Shown here in pieces: positions 1 through 8,461 of a DNA stretch of 64,000 bases; positions within the stretch are counted from its first letter, which is position 1, and every line of letters starts with the position of its first letter. The notes under the pieces were generated by a model. That model saw nothing but the letters and a program-made list of their open reading frames with translations. It had not been told where the DNA came from and did no database searches. This stretch comes from Spirosoma endbachense (GTDB taxonomy: Bacteria; Bacteroidota; Bacteroidia; Cytophagales; Spirosomataceae), in assembly GCF_010233585.1 (NCBI RefSeq), contig NZ_CP045997.1, forward strand, positions 1,701,749-1,765,748, in the 5' to 3' direction. The translations under genes and the position numbers were made by a program.

Positions 1-832
1 TGCCAATGGCATTCCGCAGCCTCTGGATGTGACCACTTACCCCACCAACAGCACAGCGGCCCGGGTATTAGGCATCAAAGGGTTAAAACAGGAACAATCA
101 CGCACCTATGGCTTTGGGCTTACCTATCAACCCGTTCAGGGATTTGAGGTAACCCTGGATGCTTACCAGATTGATGTTGACAACCGTATTTTCAGAACCA
201 GTTATTTTAACGCTTCGGAAGTTGGCAATAATTATGGCGAAGTAATTGGCGAAGGTGAAGCTCAATTTTTTGTCAATGGAGCCGATGTACGTTCTAAAGG
301 CATCGAGGCCGTTGGAAATTACACGCTTAACCTACAAAAAGGCAAAAGTTTTACGTTCACGCTGGCTACCATTTTCAGCAAAAATACGGTCCTCAATCGC
401 AAAACGCTTAACCTGAATGTAGCCAATCTTACTTCCGATCAGGTCGTTGGAAAATACCTCAGCCGTGATGTAGTAGGGCAATTTGAAACAGGTACACCCA
501 GAACTAAGCTGATTGGTTCGGTTTCTTATCGGGTTAACAAATTCAATACCATGCTGAGAGGCACCTATTATGGATCGGTCACCGAAAGATCTGTATCTGC
601 TGACGGTGACGGCAATTTTTATGATCAGACATTTTCTCCGCAGGCCATTTTTGACCTAAGCGTTGGCTATGATCTGAACCGCAATGTGAAGTTCTCAATC
701 GGAGGCAGCAACATTCTTGATAAATATCCGCAAATACTACGGTCAGAGAATCAGGGCTTTTACCTGTACTCTAACAATCAGCAAGGTTCCAACGGGGCCT
801 ATTATTATGGCCGTGTAATGTTCAACTTCTAA
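1..832 (+). CDS. TonB-dependent receptor, C-terminal part (5' end outside window)
   Basis: The reading frame is open from the first bases of the window, so the start lies upstream. The visible ~277 residues look like the C-terminal half of an outer-membrane TonB-dependent receptor barrel: alternating amphipathic strands with aromatic girdles, a late GGSNILDKYPQ stretch typical of the last strands of these receptors, and a terminal phenylalanine (ending MFNF), the usual barrel-assembly signal. Such receptors import ligands across the outer membrane using TonB energy. The substrate cannot be told because plug and N-terminal domains are missing. A small lipoprotein gene follows after 14 bp, probably in the same transcript, and a strong terminator follows that. 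Confidence is high for family, none for substrate. Confidence 0.88.
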   Translation, partial: ANGIPQPLDVTTYPTNSTAARVLGIKGLKQEQSRTYGFGLTYQPVQGFEVTLDAYQIDVDNRIFRTSYFNASEVGNNYGEVIGEGEAQFFVNGADVRSKGIEAVGNYTLNLQKGKSFTFTLATIFSKNTVLNRKTLNLNVANLTSDQVVGKYLSRDVVGQFETGTPRTKLIGSVSYRVNKFNTMLRGTYYGSVTERSVSADGDGNFYDQTFSPQAIFDLSVGYDLNRNVKFSIGGSNILDKYPQILRSENQGFYLYSNNQQGSNGAYYYGRVMFNF

Positions 833-846
833 TCGCTACCCCAACT

Positions 847-1356
847 ATGAACCGATTTCTCAATATAAGAAACCTTATCCCAGCACTGGGCATTTTCCTG
901 TTAATGATTGCTTTCCTTAGTTCGTGTGAGCAGCAGCAATATGAACCTAATTTAAGCGTAGCTCCGGGCGGTGGTACCGTAACGACCTATAAGTCATACA
1001 CATTAGCGTCGGCAACCGGAACGACTATTTACGGCCGTGTGGTATTTTATAAGTACAGCACCTCGGTTACATTGGTTGAAATGGGCCTTTATAATACAAC
1101 AACAGGAACGGCCTATTCCTCATCTGTTTATCAGGGTAAACTTGCTGAAAGCTCGGCAACGGTTCTCAAACCGCTTGATGCTATCAGTGGGGCTACCGGG
1201 GAGTTTTCTACCAGCAAATATTATGTCATAAACGAAGCAGGTTTCTATGACAAACTAACTACCTACAATGCCAATGTGAAAGTATTGTCGGGTACGAAGT
1301 TGGTCGCCAGTGGTAATATCGGGGCGAATGCTACACCCGTTGCCCAATCGAACTAG
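847..1356 (+). CDS. Small lipoprotein of unknown function downstream of a TonB-dependent receptor
   Basis: The 169-residue protein starts with a basic N-terminus, a hydrophobic stretch and a lipobox-like end (AFLSSC, Cys at about 27), so it should be a lipidated envelope protein. After the cysteine comes a QQQ-containing linker, then a Thr/Ser/Tyr-rich, Lys-poor sequence compatible with a beta-sandwich. I do not recognise a named domain. It sits 14 bp behind a TonB-dependent receptor and before a hairpin terminator, so it is probably co-transcribed and may be a surface-exposed or periplasmic partner of that receptor (inference from position only). Confidence 0.75.
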   Translation: MNRFLNIRNLIPALGIFLLMIAFLSSCEQQQYEPNLSVAPGGGTVTTYKSYTLASATGTTIYGRVVFYKYSTSVTLVEMGLYNTTTGTAYSSSVYQGKLAESSATVLKPLDAISGATGEFSTSKYYVINEAGFYDKLTTYNANVKVLSGTKLVASGNIGANATPVAQSN

Positions 1357-1400
1357 CGCTTGTTAAGGAGTCTAGGTTCGATTAAACAGCTGTTCTATAT

Positions 1401-1432
1401 ACAAACGCCCCGGCCAAAACCAGGGCGTTTGT
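1401..1432 (+). terminator. Rho-independent-type terminator after the receptor/lipoprotein operon
   Basis: A perfect 10-bp stem (ACAAACGCCC with GGGCGTTTGT) with a 12-nt loop lies 45 bp after the lipoprotein stop codon and is followed by a GTTTTC stretch. Its position fits the end of the upstream transcript. Confidence 0.75.
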
Positions 1433-1502
1433 GTTTTCATCGTAGCCAAACGGTCAGACTTACCGACTCGTTCGTATATTAGTTGTGAATTACCACCGTA
1501 CT

Positions 1503-2159
1503 ATGCACCATACAGTTGTCGAACAGATTCTGGAATACCCAGGTGCTTACTTGATTATGCAGGAGATTCAAGCCGTGTTAGCTCAAGAGCGTAAAAAGCG
1601 TGAAGCATTTTACAACGACATCACCGATGAATAAAAGCTTGAATTCATTAATGGTGAAATTGTTATGCATTCACCGGTTAAGAAAATGCATAACGAAACA
1701 ACTAAATACTTGTGCGGGCTTATTGATTTATATGTTCGCAAAAATAAGCTTGGATTTGTTGGTGTAGAAAAAATCATGACGGCTCTCACCCGCAACGACT
1801 ACGAGCCAGATATATGTTTTTTCGGGCGGGCAAAAGCGGATTTATTTGACAAAAAACAAACCTTGTTTCCAGCGCCTGATCTTGTGATCGAAGTTTTATC
1901 GGACGGCACGGCGAAACGAGACAGGGGCATCAAATTTCAGGATTATCAGGCTCACGGCGTCGAAGAATACTGGATTATCGACGCAGATGATCGGTTCATT
2001 GAACAATACCATCTGGTGGATGAGCAGTATCAGTTAATCGTAAAATACAACGAAGGCACCATTCGGAGCTTTGTCATATCTGATTACGTCATGCCCGTGC
2101 AAGCGGCTTTTGATGAAGCGGTTAACATGCAGGCAATGGCAGCTATTTTCCAACGCTAA
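1503..2159 (+). pseudogene. Uma2-family (DUF820) endonuclease-like gene interrupted by an in-frame TAA
   Basis: An ATG at 1503 opens a frame (MHHTVVEQILEY...) that meets TAA at 1632-1634 and then continues in the same frame, without a shift, as LEFINGEIVMHSP and on to the stop at 2157-2159. The residues on both sides fit the Uma2/DUF820 pattern, where the N-terminal helix is followed by a 'EFINGEIV' strand and later PD...(residues around PAPDLVIEVLS) and YWIID. The stop is one substitution away from CAA, GAA or AAA. The downstream piece could still be translated from ATG 1665 (164 aa), but it would lack the first strand of the nuclease fold. Uma2 proteins have a PD-(D/E)XK-like fold and occur in many copies in Spirosoma-like genomes; their role is largely unknown. 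It faces ribD convergently. Confidence 0.72.
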
Positions 2160-2191
2160 CCACAAAATAGGCTAGATCGACTGCCCGACGA

Positions 2192-3211
2192 CTACGGACG
2201 ATATATGCTTAACTCGTCGTCGCTAATTCGGTCCCGTTGAATCAGTTGCCCACGAACAGTCGGTGCTTTTATTCCTTCTCCTAACATAGATCGGCTCCGA
2301 AATATCCGCATCTCATCCCACAATCCAGCATCCATAAACGATTGCAGTAAGGTCGTACCACCCTCTACCAATACCGACTGAATCCGGCGTTGATGCAGAT
2401 CCTGCAAAATGTCAATGAGCGAATGAGCGAATGAGTGAATAACCGCAGAATGTTTTGTTGTTACCTGACCTTCAGCCTGATGATAGACAATCGTTGGTTG
2501 TGTACCATCAAACAGATACAGATCAGGCGGCAATAGCAGGTTCCGGTCCAGTACCAGACGTGTTGGATTTTTGCCCGGCCACAACCGGGTATTTAGTCGC
2601 GGATTATCCGTTCGGGCCGTATTGGTTCCAACCATAATCGCATCTTCTTCCGATCGCCAGCGGTGAACTAACCGATGCGATAAATCACCACTGATTTTAA
2701 CCGGTCTCCCTCCTGCTGCAGCAATAAAACCGTCTGTCGTTTCAGCCCATTTCAGAATGATATATGGGCGTTCTCGCTCAAAAAAAGTAAAGAACCGGGC
2801 GTTCAATTCACGGCCAAGTTCATTGAGAAGACCTGTTTCGACCTCAATGCCAGCCTCTCGTAATTTAGTAAATCCCTGCCCGCCTACTAACGGATTTGGG
2901 TCATCATTGCAGCAGACTACTCGTTTTATTCGTCTGTCGATGAGCAAATCGGCACAGGGAGGTTGTTTACCATAGTGGGAACAGGGCTCAAGTGTAACAT
3001 AAGCTGTACATTCGGGCAATAGGTGCTCATCCTGGGGTTTTACAGAAAGAATAGCATTACGTTCGGCATGCGCTTCGCCGTATCGCTGATGCCAGCCCTC
3101 ACCGATAATACGTCCGTTGTGTTCAATGACACAGCCAACCATTGGATTTGGACTCACCTGCCCCCGGCCAAGTGTAGCTAATTCGAGGGCACGACGCATG
3201 AATTGGTTCAT
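2192..3211 (-). CDS. ribD: Bifunctional riboflavin biosynthesis deaminase/reductase RibD
   Basis: Catalyses two riboflavin steps: deamination of the GTP-derived diaminopyrimidine by the N-terminal domain and NADPH-dependent reduction of the ribosyl chain by the C-terminal domain. The N-terminal half has the zinc cytidine-deaminase signature: His48-Ala-Glu50 and TLEPCSHYGKQPPC with Cys77 and Cys86. The second half from about residue 150 (YIILKWAETTDGFIA) is the RibD_C reductase domain, ending with a VLVEGG motif. Length 339 aa is normal to slightly short. MNQFMRRALELA could also start at Met5. A short tandem repeat of 8 bp lies inside the coding sequence at 2413-2440. No FMN riboswitch is visible in the 116-bp gap to the divergent prmC. 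Stand-alone, not in a rib operon. Confidence 0.95.
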   Translation of the reverse strand: MNQFMRRALELATLGRGQVSPNPMVGCVIEHNGRIIGEGWHQRYGEAHAERNAILSVKPQDEHLLPECTAYVTLEPCSHYGKQPPCADLLIDRRIKRVVCCNDDPNPLVGGQGFTKLREAGIEVETGLLNELGRELNARFFTFFERERPYIILKWAETTDGFIAAAGGRPVKISGDLSHRLVHRWRSEEDAIMVGTNTARTDNPRLNTRLWPGKNPTRLVLDRNLLLPPDLYLFDGTQPTIVYHQAEGQVTTKHSAVIHSFAHSLIDILQDLHQRRIQSVLVEGGTTLLQSFMDAGLWDEMRIFRSRSMLGEGIKAPTVRGQLIQRDRISDDELSIYRP

Positions 3212-3327
3212 AATTTGTAGCTTGTGGCTGGATAGTTATGATTCGTTCGACAGGATCAGAATAAGGAATCACGACCGATAAACCGCAAACTTCTTTAGTT
3301 TTACACAAATTTATTAGACTTGATCAA

Positions 3328-4176
3328 ATGGCCACCGCCAAACCACTCTATCAACGTTTAAGCAAGAATATTACAGCTTACCCGCCCGAAGAAGCGCGGG
3401 AAATGGCTTTTATGCTGCTCGATCATTACTTCGGCCTGCGTAAGACCGATGTGTTAACCGATAAACCATTACCCCCAAACCGGACAGAACCAGATTGGTT
3501 TAAGATACTGGAACGACTCAACCGACAGGAGCCAATCCAGCATGTGATTGGCACAACGATTTTCTGCGGCCTTGAGTTTGAGGTATCACCCGACGTACTT
3601 ATCCCCCGACCTGAAACCGAAGATCTCGTCCGGCTGATCATGCACGATTTTTCTGATCGCAACGACGATGTACCCATTGTTGACATCGGTACGGGCAGTG
3701 GTTGTATTGCCATTACGCTGGCGCGTTTCTTACCGCAATCGGTCGTAACGGGCTGGGATGTTTCCGATAAAGCGCTGACGCTGGCCCGGCATAATGCACA
3801 AAATTTAAACGCCGATGTGACGTTTGAGATTAAGGACATTTTACGCGTACAAACCGACTTTTCGGGAAAATTTGATTGCGTAGTCAGCAATCCGCCGTAC
3901 GTAACCCGCTCAGAAGCAGTAGATATGAACCGGAATGTACTAGCGTATGAACCCGATCTGGCTTTGTTCGTCGAGGATAACGATCCGTTGGTCTTTTACA
4001 AAGCGGTTGCTGATTTCTGCGTTCGTCATCTGACGAAAGACGGAGCTTGCTATGTTGAAATCAACGAACGATTTGGCGATGATACCCGACAGGTATTTGC
4101 CGATCGTGGTTTCACAAATATTCAGGTTTACAAAGACATTCACGGCAAGGATCGAAGCATCCGGGCAACGTTTTAG
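3328..4176 (+). CDS. prmC: Peptide chain release factor N5-glutamine methyltransferase PrmC
   Basis: Methylates the glutamine of the GGQ motif in release factors RF1/RF2 using S-adenosylmethionine, which raises termination efficiency. The 282-aa protein has the N-terminal helical domain that binds the release factor, then a class I methyltransferase fold with motif I (VDIGTGSGC, about residues 112-120) and the diagnostic NPPY at residues 188-191. The preceding LIPRPETE motif is characteristic of PrmC/HemK. It is divergent from ribD with a 116-bp gap holding both promoters. Downstream lies a mirrored simple-repeat segment before the MoxR gene, so it is probably transcribed alone. Confidence 0.95.
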   Translation: MATAKPLYQRLSKNITAYPPEEAREMAFMLLDHYFGLRKTDVLTDKPLPPNRTEPDWFKILERLNRQEPIQHVIGTTIFCGLEFEVSPDVLIPRPETEDLVRLIMHDFSDRNDDVPIVDIGTGSGCIAITLARFLPQSVVTGWDVSDKALTLARHNAQNLNADVTFEIKDILRVQTDFSGKFDCVVSNPPYVTRSEAVDMNRNVLAYEPDLALFVEDNDPLVFYKAVADFCVRHLTKDGACYVEINERFGDDTRQVFADRGFTNIQVYKDIHGKDRSIRATF

Positions 4177-4182
4177 TTTTTA

Positions 4183-4276
4183 GTTGACGAGTTTTCAGTT
4201 TTCAGTTTTCGGTTGACTGACGCGAAAATTACGAATGTGCCAGCCCACTGAAAACGGAAATCTGAAATCTGAAAAC
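4183..4276. repeat. Intergenic inverted repeat made of TTTTCAG-type 7-bp units
   Basis: The gap between prmC and the MoxR gene contains GTTTTCAGTTTTCAGTTTTC followed about 40 bp later by the mirrored ACTGAAAACGG and ATCTGAAATCTGAAAAC. The left arm is a tandem of TTTTCAG units and the right arm is its imperfect reverse complement, so the transcript could fold into a long hairpin. It may act as a terminator for prmC. Similar mirrored short-unit repeats occur at 54141-54217 and 60626-60708. Confidence 0.65.
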
Positions 4277-4284
4277 TTAACCCA

Positions 4285-5259
4285 ATGCAAGCAACTTCAT
4301 TCACCTATCATACTAAAATCCGCGAGGTGTTCAGCGAGATGAGCCAGGTCGTGGTTGGGCAGGAACGACTGCTCAACCGGCTGCTTATCGGGCTGTTTAC
4401 GGGCGGACATATTTTACTGGAAGGCGTTCCTGGATTAGCCAAAACACTGACTATCAACACACTGGCCAAAGTTCTTGAACTAGATTTCCAACGGATTCAA
4501 TTTACGCCCGACCTGCTTCCTGCCGACCTGATCGGAACGATGATTTTCAACCAGAAAACCGCCGAATTTGAAGTGAAGCAGGGGCCAATTTTTGCCAACC
4601 TGATTCTGGCCGACGAAGTTAACCGGTCTCCGGCAAAGGTGCAGGCCGCTCTGCTGGAAGCCATGCAGGAAAAGCAGGTTACCATCGGCGAGGAAACGTT
4701 TATTCTCGATCGCCCTTTTCTGGTGCTGGCTACGCAAAATCCGGTCGAGCAGGAAGGTACGTATCCGCTTCCCGAAGCGCAGGTCGATCGCTTCATGATG
4801 AAAGTATTCGTCGATTATCTGAATAAAGAGGAAGAACTGGAAGTGATGCGCCGAATGTCGAATATGAATTTCGACTATGAGGTTCAGCCTGTTCTGGGCA
4901 AAGAAGATCTGGCAGCCATCCGCAACGAAATTAACGGTATCACCATTTCCGAAACGCTTGAACGGTATATCATCGAACTGGTATTTGCTACCCGACGACC
5001 GATGGATTACAACCTTCGCGACGAAGCCCGCTACATCCAGTTTGGTGTGTCGCCCCGCGCCAGCATCCACCTGAATCTGGCGGCTAAAGCACTCGCCTAT
5101 TTCGATCGACGCGAATACGTTCTACCCGAAGACATTAAGGAAGTTGCGCCGGATGTGTTCAACCACCGCATTATGCTCAACTATGAAGCCGAAGCCGATG
5201 GTGTTTCAACCTTGCAGGTAATTGATTCAATACTGAGAAAAGTAGCAATCGGGCGTTAA
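4285..5259 (+). CDS. MoxR-family AAA+ ATPase
   Basis: The 324-aa protein is a complete MoxR ATPase: Walker A GVPGLAKT at residues 47-54, Walker B LILADEVNR at 106-114, the sensor-1 region LATQNPVEQEGTYPLPEAQ, and the C-terminal lid domain with sensor 2 (VSPRAS). Members of this family act as chaperone-like ATPases that activate or assemble metal or membrane protein complexes, usually with DUF58 and VWA-domain partners encoded just downstream. Here no such partner follows: the next gene is convergent and encodes a glycoside hydrolase. Function is therefore known only at family level. Confidence 0.93.
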   Translation: MQATSFTYHTKIREVFSEMSQVVVGQERLLNRLLIGLFTGGHILLEGVPGLAKTLTINTLAKVLELDFQRIQFTPDLLPADLIGTMIFNQKTAEFEVKQGPIFANLILADEVNRSPAKVQAALLEAMQEKQVTIGEETFILDRPFLVLATQNPVEQEGTYPLPEAQVDRFMMKVFVDYLNKEEELEVMRRMSNMNFDYEVQPVLGKEDLAAIRNEINGITISETLERYIIELVFATRRPMDYNLRDEARYIQFGVSPRASIHLNLAAKALAYFDRREYVLPEDIKEVAPDVFNHRIMLNYEAEADGVSTLQVIDSILRKVAIGR

Positions 5260-5325
5260 GATCAGCCACTGACGATTATTCTCTGTAGCAACTGTATACT
5301 ACTTACTCACGCCGTGTTGAGTTGC

Positions 5326-8220
5326 TTAGTTCCCGAGTTGCAGCTTCCCTCCGCTGGCGTAGGTAATCGTTCCACGTAAGGTCACACTCTTCGCCTGGAC
5401 GGTTCCAGCGACTGAGATCGTGTTATTTTTCTGAATAACTACCTTATCTGTGGCCGTTGGTATGCGCCCACACGACCATGTAGACGAATCGTTCCAATTA
5501 CCCGATTTCACGCTGGTTACCACATCGGTATAACACATCGATTGTGACAACAACCGCAGATAAGCCGCCTGCGAATAAATAGCGGGTTCGTTGAGCTCCC
5601 ATGAATTTTCAGGATACGACGTGTTCCAGGCTTTGTAGGACTTCTGAACGGGCTGATTCTGAGGGGGCGAAATAACAGGACCGCTATAGGCCGCATCGGG
5701 CGTGTAGGTTGGGTTAGCACCGCCCATCAGATACCCAGGTGGCGGATTGAAATCGAAGGCTGTTCCATCGCCAAACCAGCTATGATACATCGTTGGAGCC
5801 GAAAATTCCGCTCCAGCCACGCCCATATTGGTCAGGTAGCAATAGGCCGTCGGATTTACACCATGTAAATAATGGACGAAACCCATGCCTGCGTCCTGAT
5901 AATTGGTTTTATTCCCACCATCCAGCTTGTAGGTATTCATCGCAAAAAACATGTTGCCCTGATGAGCCTTCGTTTCGTTGCTGCCCCATGTATAATTCCG
6001 ATCATCCAGAAAAGCTCGATACGCGTCCGTCTGACTTAAATAAGCTGGCAGATTTTCCGCATTACTGGTTTTTATACTCGTCGAATAGGTCGTTAAGATT
6101 GCGTTTTTGACGCTGGTGGTAGCTCCCGAAACTCTGGCGTAATACAACAAGGCATCCTGGTAAGTAGCTTCGAATGGGTAAGCATACCCCCACTGAATAA
6201 GGTGAATCTGACTGTAATTCGCATCAAAGAAGCTTCGGTATGTTGTATTGCCTGTCAGTCCGTACAGGAAGGCAGCAGCGGCCACCCGACGTGCCAGTCG
6301 GTCGTGTGCATCATTGGTAGCAGCCACACTCTGAAAACCGGTGTTCGAGAAGGCTACGTTCGGGTTCGTACTGGCCCAACTATACGCATTGATAGCGGCC
6401 GTCTGGAGCGTATCGCCGTACCGTTTTTTTGCCGGATCGCTCAGTGATTTAAACTGAATGGCGGCCAGGGCCAATACGGCGGCCCCCGTAGCCGTTGCAT
6501 CCGTGCTGGCTGCACCGTATCGTCGAAAGTGCGTATCGGCGCTGGGTGGCGATACCGCGCTAAAATCCGTTACCGACACTTTATGCAGCAAAGAACCATC
6601 GGGTTGTTGCATTCGAAGCATCCAGTCAAGCTCCCATTTCGCTTCGTCCAGCAGGTCAGGCACACCATTTCCCGATTCCGGAATCGCAAAATCGTCGGTC
6701 CAGACCACCGGATTGTCTTCGTAGGCCAGCAATAGATCAATCATCGTTCCGTACGTAAACGGAACGTATTTGTTATAGTCGCCCGCGTCGAACCAGCCAC
6801 CGCGCAGGTTTTTGGTCGTAGCCACATTGGTATTCGTCACCAGCCGACAATCTGTATCCTGTTGAGCACCCAGAAATGCGGCTCCGTCGGTCCAGGGGGG
6901 GGCTGCATAGGGTGTTTGTTTCGCCAACCCACTTCGCTGATAGAAGAAAACCCGCGCAGCATTTTTCAGGACGCTATTATAGACGTCATTATTGATCTCA
7001 AAGGTATAAGACCGCTTATTGCGGATCGAATCGTACACAAAATAGCTTCCGGCCTGTTGCACCTGCGAAAAATCGAACCACCATACCTTGTCACCCGACT
7101 GAGCATGCGTTGTACCACTATTCCAGGTAGTTGGCGAACCCCGCATCACTACGGAATTGTCAGCAGCTCTTCGAATTTGGTAATAGGTAGACGGCGTAAA
7201 CGTCTCGGATGCATTATAGCCGGTTTGAGGGCTACTGATCACCGCTACTTTCCGGGCCAACGGCAGGTAGCCAAACTGATCGACCTTCAGGTGATTATCG
7301 AATTCGGGGAAGGTTGTCAGTTGGTAGCCTTTGACAAAATTCCAGATCGTTTGCGGCACGTTAAAAAGGGTACTCCACCCATGCGACGCATCTTTGGTCA
7401 TCATCAACACCACTTTTTTCCCAGAGCTACAGAAGGTCAGCGAATCGACATTCGGATTCACGGCACTCGTCGTATAGGTACTGCCATTACCACAATCCAG
7501 ATAGGCATAATTTGATAGCGGCCAGACGAATCCTGGAGTCTTTGGATAGGGAATAATGGGCGGATCGACAACGGGGTCGCCTTTGCTATGAATATGCATC
7601 AACGGCACGGGTTTATAGTTGGCAGCCGTAAAATAGCTGGACAAAAAACTGTTTTTACCCCACAAACTGGCAGCAACCGGAGCAAAAGCCGCGATTTTGT
7701 TCGGCAGCGCCATACTCAGAAAATAGCACATAAACCCTCCACCCGAATGGCCCGTCACGTAAACCCGATTTCGGTTGATCCGATACTTCTGGAATAAATA
7801 ATCAATTAGATCGGAGGTAAACAAAACGTCGTCCGGCGCGTTCGGATCGGCCGGATTAGGGCCATTGGTATCACCGGTAGCGCCAAAACCGGGTACATTA
7901 TCGGCGTATTTGTTAAATTGCAGACTTCCACCAACCGTTACGGCATCAGGATAAACAACAATAAAATTCTGGGCATCGGCTATCGCATCGAAGCCCGCAT
8001 AGGATTGAAAACTGGCCCCATTTCCACCATCACCATGATAGGCCAGCACAACGGGCAGATTATCTTTGGGAAGGCCGGTGGGTAAATGAAACCGGAATGT
8101 TCGGGTACGCCCTCCTGACTGAAGACTCCCAGAGCCGTTTACAGGTCCCTGTGCCCAAGTTGGCATCGAGACAACTAGGAGCAATAGTACCAGGTAAACT
8201 ACTTTCGTCGACGAAACCAT
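5326..8220 (-). CDS. Secreted CE1-type esterase fused to GH9 cellulase
   Basis: Two catalytic modules in one exported chain. From the chosen start (MVSSTKVVYLVLLLLVV, signal peptide ending near WAQG) residues ~25-300 form an alpha/beta-hydrolase of the PHB depolymerase/feruloyl-esterase type with GHSGGG at 157-162 (Ser159). Residues ~305-405 resemble the Ig-like N-terminal domain of GH9 enzymes (LKVDQFGYLP). Residues ~410-895 are a GH9 (alpha/alpha)6 barrel: GGWFDAGDYNKY at 474-485 carries the catalytic-base aspartates, and NSWELNEPAI carries the acid Glu at about 878. The last ~70 residues (SGNWNDSSTWSCGRIP) are a Bacteroidota carbohydrate-surface module. The frame extends to 8361, but 8220 gives the signal peptide and lies 35 bp from a TATGTTTG element. 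It probably cleaves beta-glucans while removing ester side groups. Confidence 0.9.
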   Translation of the reverse strand: MVSSTKVVYLVLLLLVVSMPTWAQGPVNGSGSLQSGGRTRTFRFHLPTGLPKDNLPVVLAYHGDGGNGASFQSYAGFDAIADAQNFIVVYPDAVTVGGSLQFNKYADNVPGFGATGDTNGPNPADPNAPDDVLFTSDLIDYLFQKYRINRNRVYVTGHSGGGFMCYFLSMALPNKIAAFAPVAASLWGKNSFLSSYFTAANYKPVPLMHIHSKGDPVVDPPIIPYPKTPGFVWPLSNYAYLDCGNGSTYTTSAVNPNVDSLTFCSSGKKVVLMMTKDASHGWSTLFNVPQTIWNFVKGYQLTTFPEFDNHLKVDQFGYLPLARKVAVISSPQTGYNASETFTPSTYYQIRRAADNSVVMRGSPTTWNSGTTHAQSGDKVWWFDFSQVQQAGSYFVYDSIRNKRSYTFEINNDVYNSVLKNAARVFFYQRSGLAKQTPYAAPPWTDGAAFLGAQQDTDCRLVTNTNVATTKNLRGGWFDAGDYNKYVPFTYGTMIDLLLAYEDNPVVWTDDFAIPESGNGVPDLLDEAKWELDWMLRMQQPDGSLLHKVSVTDFSAVSPPSADTHFRRYGAASTDATATGAAVLALAAIQFKSLSDPAKKRYGDTLQTAAINAYSWASTNPNVAFSNTGFQSVAATNDAHDRLARRVAAAAFLYGLTGNTTYRSFFDANYSQIHLIQWGYAYPFEATYQDALLYYARVSGATTSVKNAILTTYSTSIKTSNAENLPAYLSQTDAYRAFLDDRNYTWGSNETKAHQGNMFFAMNTYKLDGGNKTNYQDAGMGFVHYLHGVNPTAYCYLTNMGVAGAEFSAPTMYHSWFGDGTAFDFNPPPGYLMGGANPTYTPDAAYSGPVISPPQNQPVQKSYKAWNTSYPENSWELNEPAIYSQAAYLRLLSQSMCYTDVVTSVKSGNWNDSSTWSCGRIPTATDKVVIQKNNTISVAGTVQAKSVTLRGTITYASGGKLQLGN

Positions 8221-8254
8221 TACGATTAGTGGGTTTCTCCAAAAATAACTTAGA

Positions 8255-8262
8255 CAAACATA
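8255..8262 (-). promoter_or_regulatory. Candidate Bacteroidota -7 element for the CE1-GH9 gene
   Basis: On the minus strand TATGTTTG matches the TAnnTTTG consensus exactly, 35 bp upstream of the ATG at 8220. No convincing TTTG is seen at the usual distance for -33, so this is weak on its own. It does favour the downstream start. Confidence 0.3.
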
Positions 8263-8461
8263 AATTTTGGTAACAATTGAGTCGCCGGACGATTTGGTGC
8301 GTATAGGGTAGCTTCTCCAAATTGAACGGCATTTTAGGCGTTCCTTATGGCAGAAAGGCATACTTACTGATGGGTGATTAAATCCATCCAGTTGATGAGG
8401 TGGCTACCTGGTTTGACCCAGTTTAGCGGATATTGGCGTGAGGTCAGATTTATTGACGTGG

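Noticed and set aside
3212..3327. FMN riboswitch before ribD
   Set aside because: The ribD-prmC gap is only 116 bp and shows none of the conserved RFN-element stems.
4480..5070. 196-codon open frame antisense to the MoxR gene
   Set aside because: It lies fully inside a well-supported gene, mirrors its codon structure and has no family features.
6862..7515. 217-codon open frame antisense to the GH9 module
   Set aside because: Shadow of a real coding sequence; the sense strand has full catalytic motifs.
8221..8361. Upstream extension of the CE1-GH9 frame to 8361
   Set aside because: It adds 47 residues before a clear signal peptide and would bypass the nearby -7 element; the ATG at 8220 explains everything.
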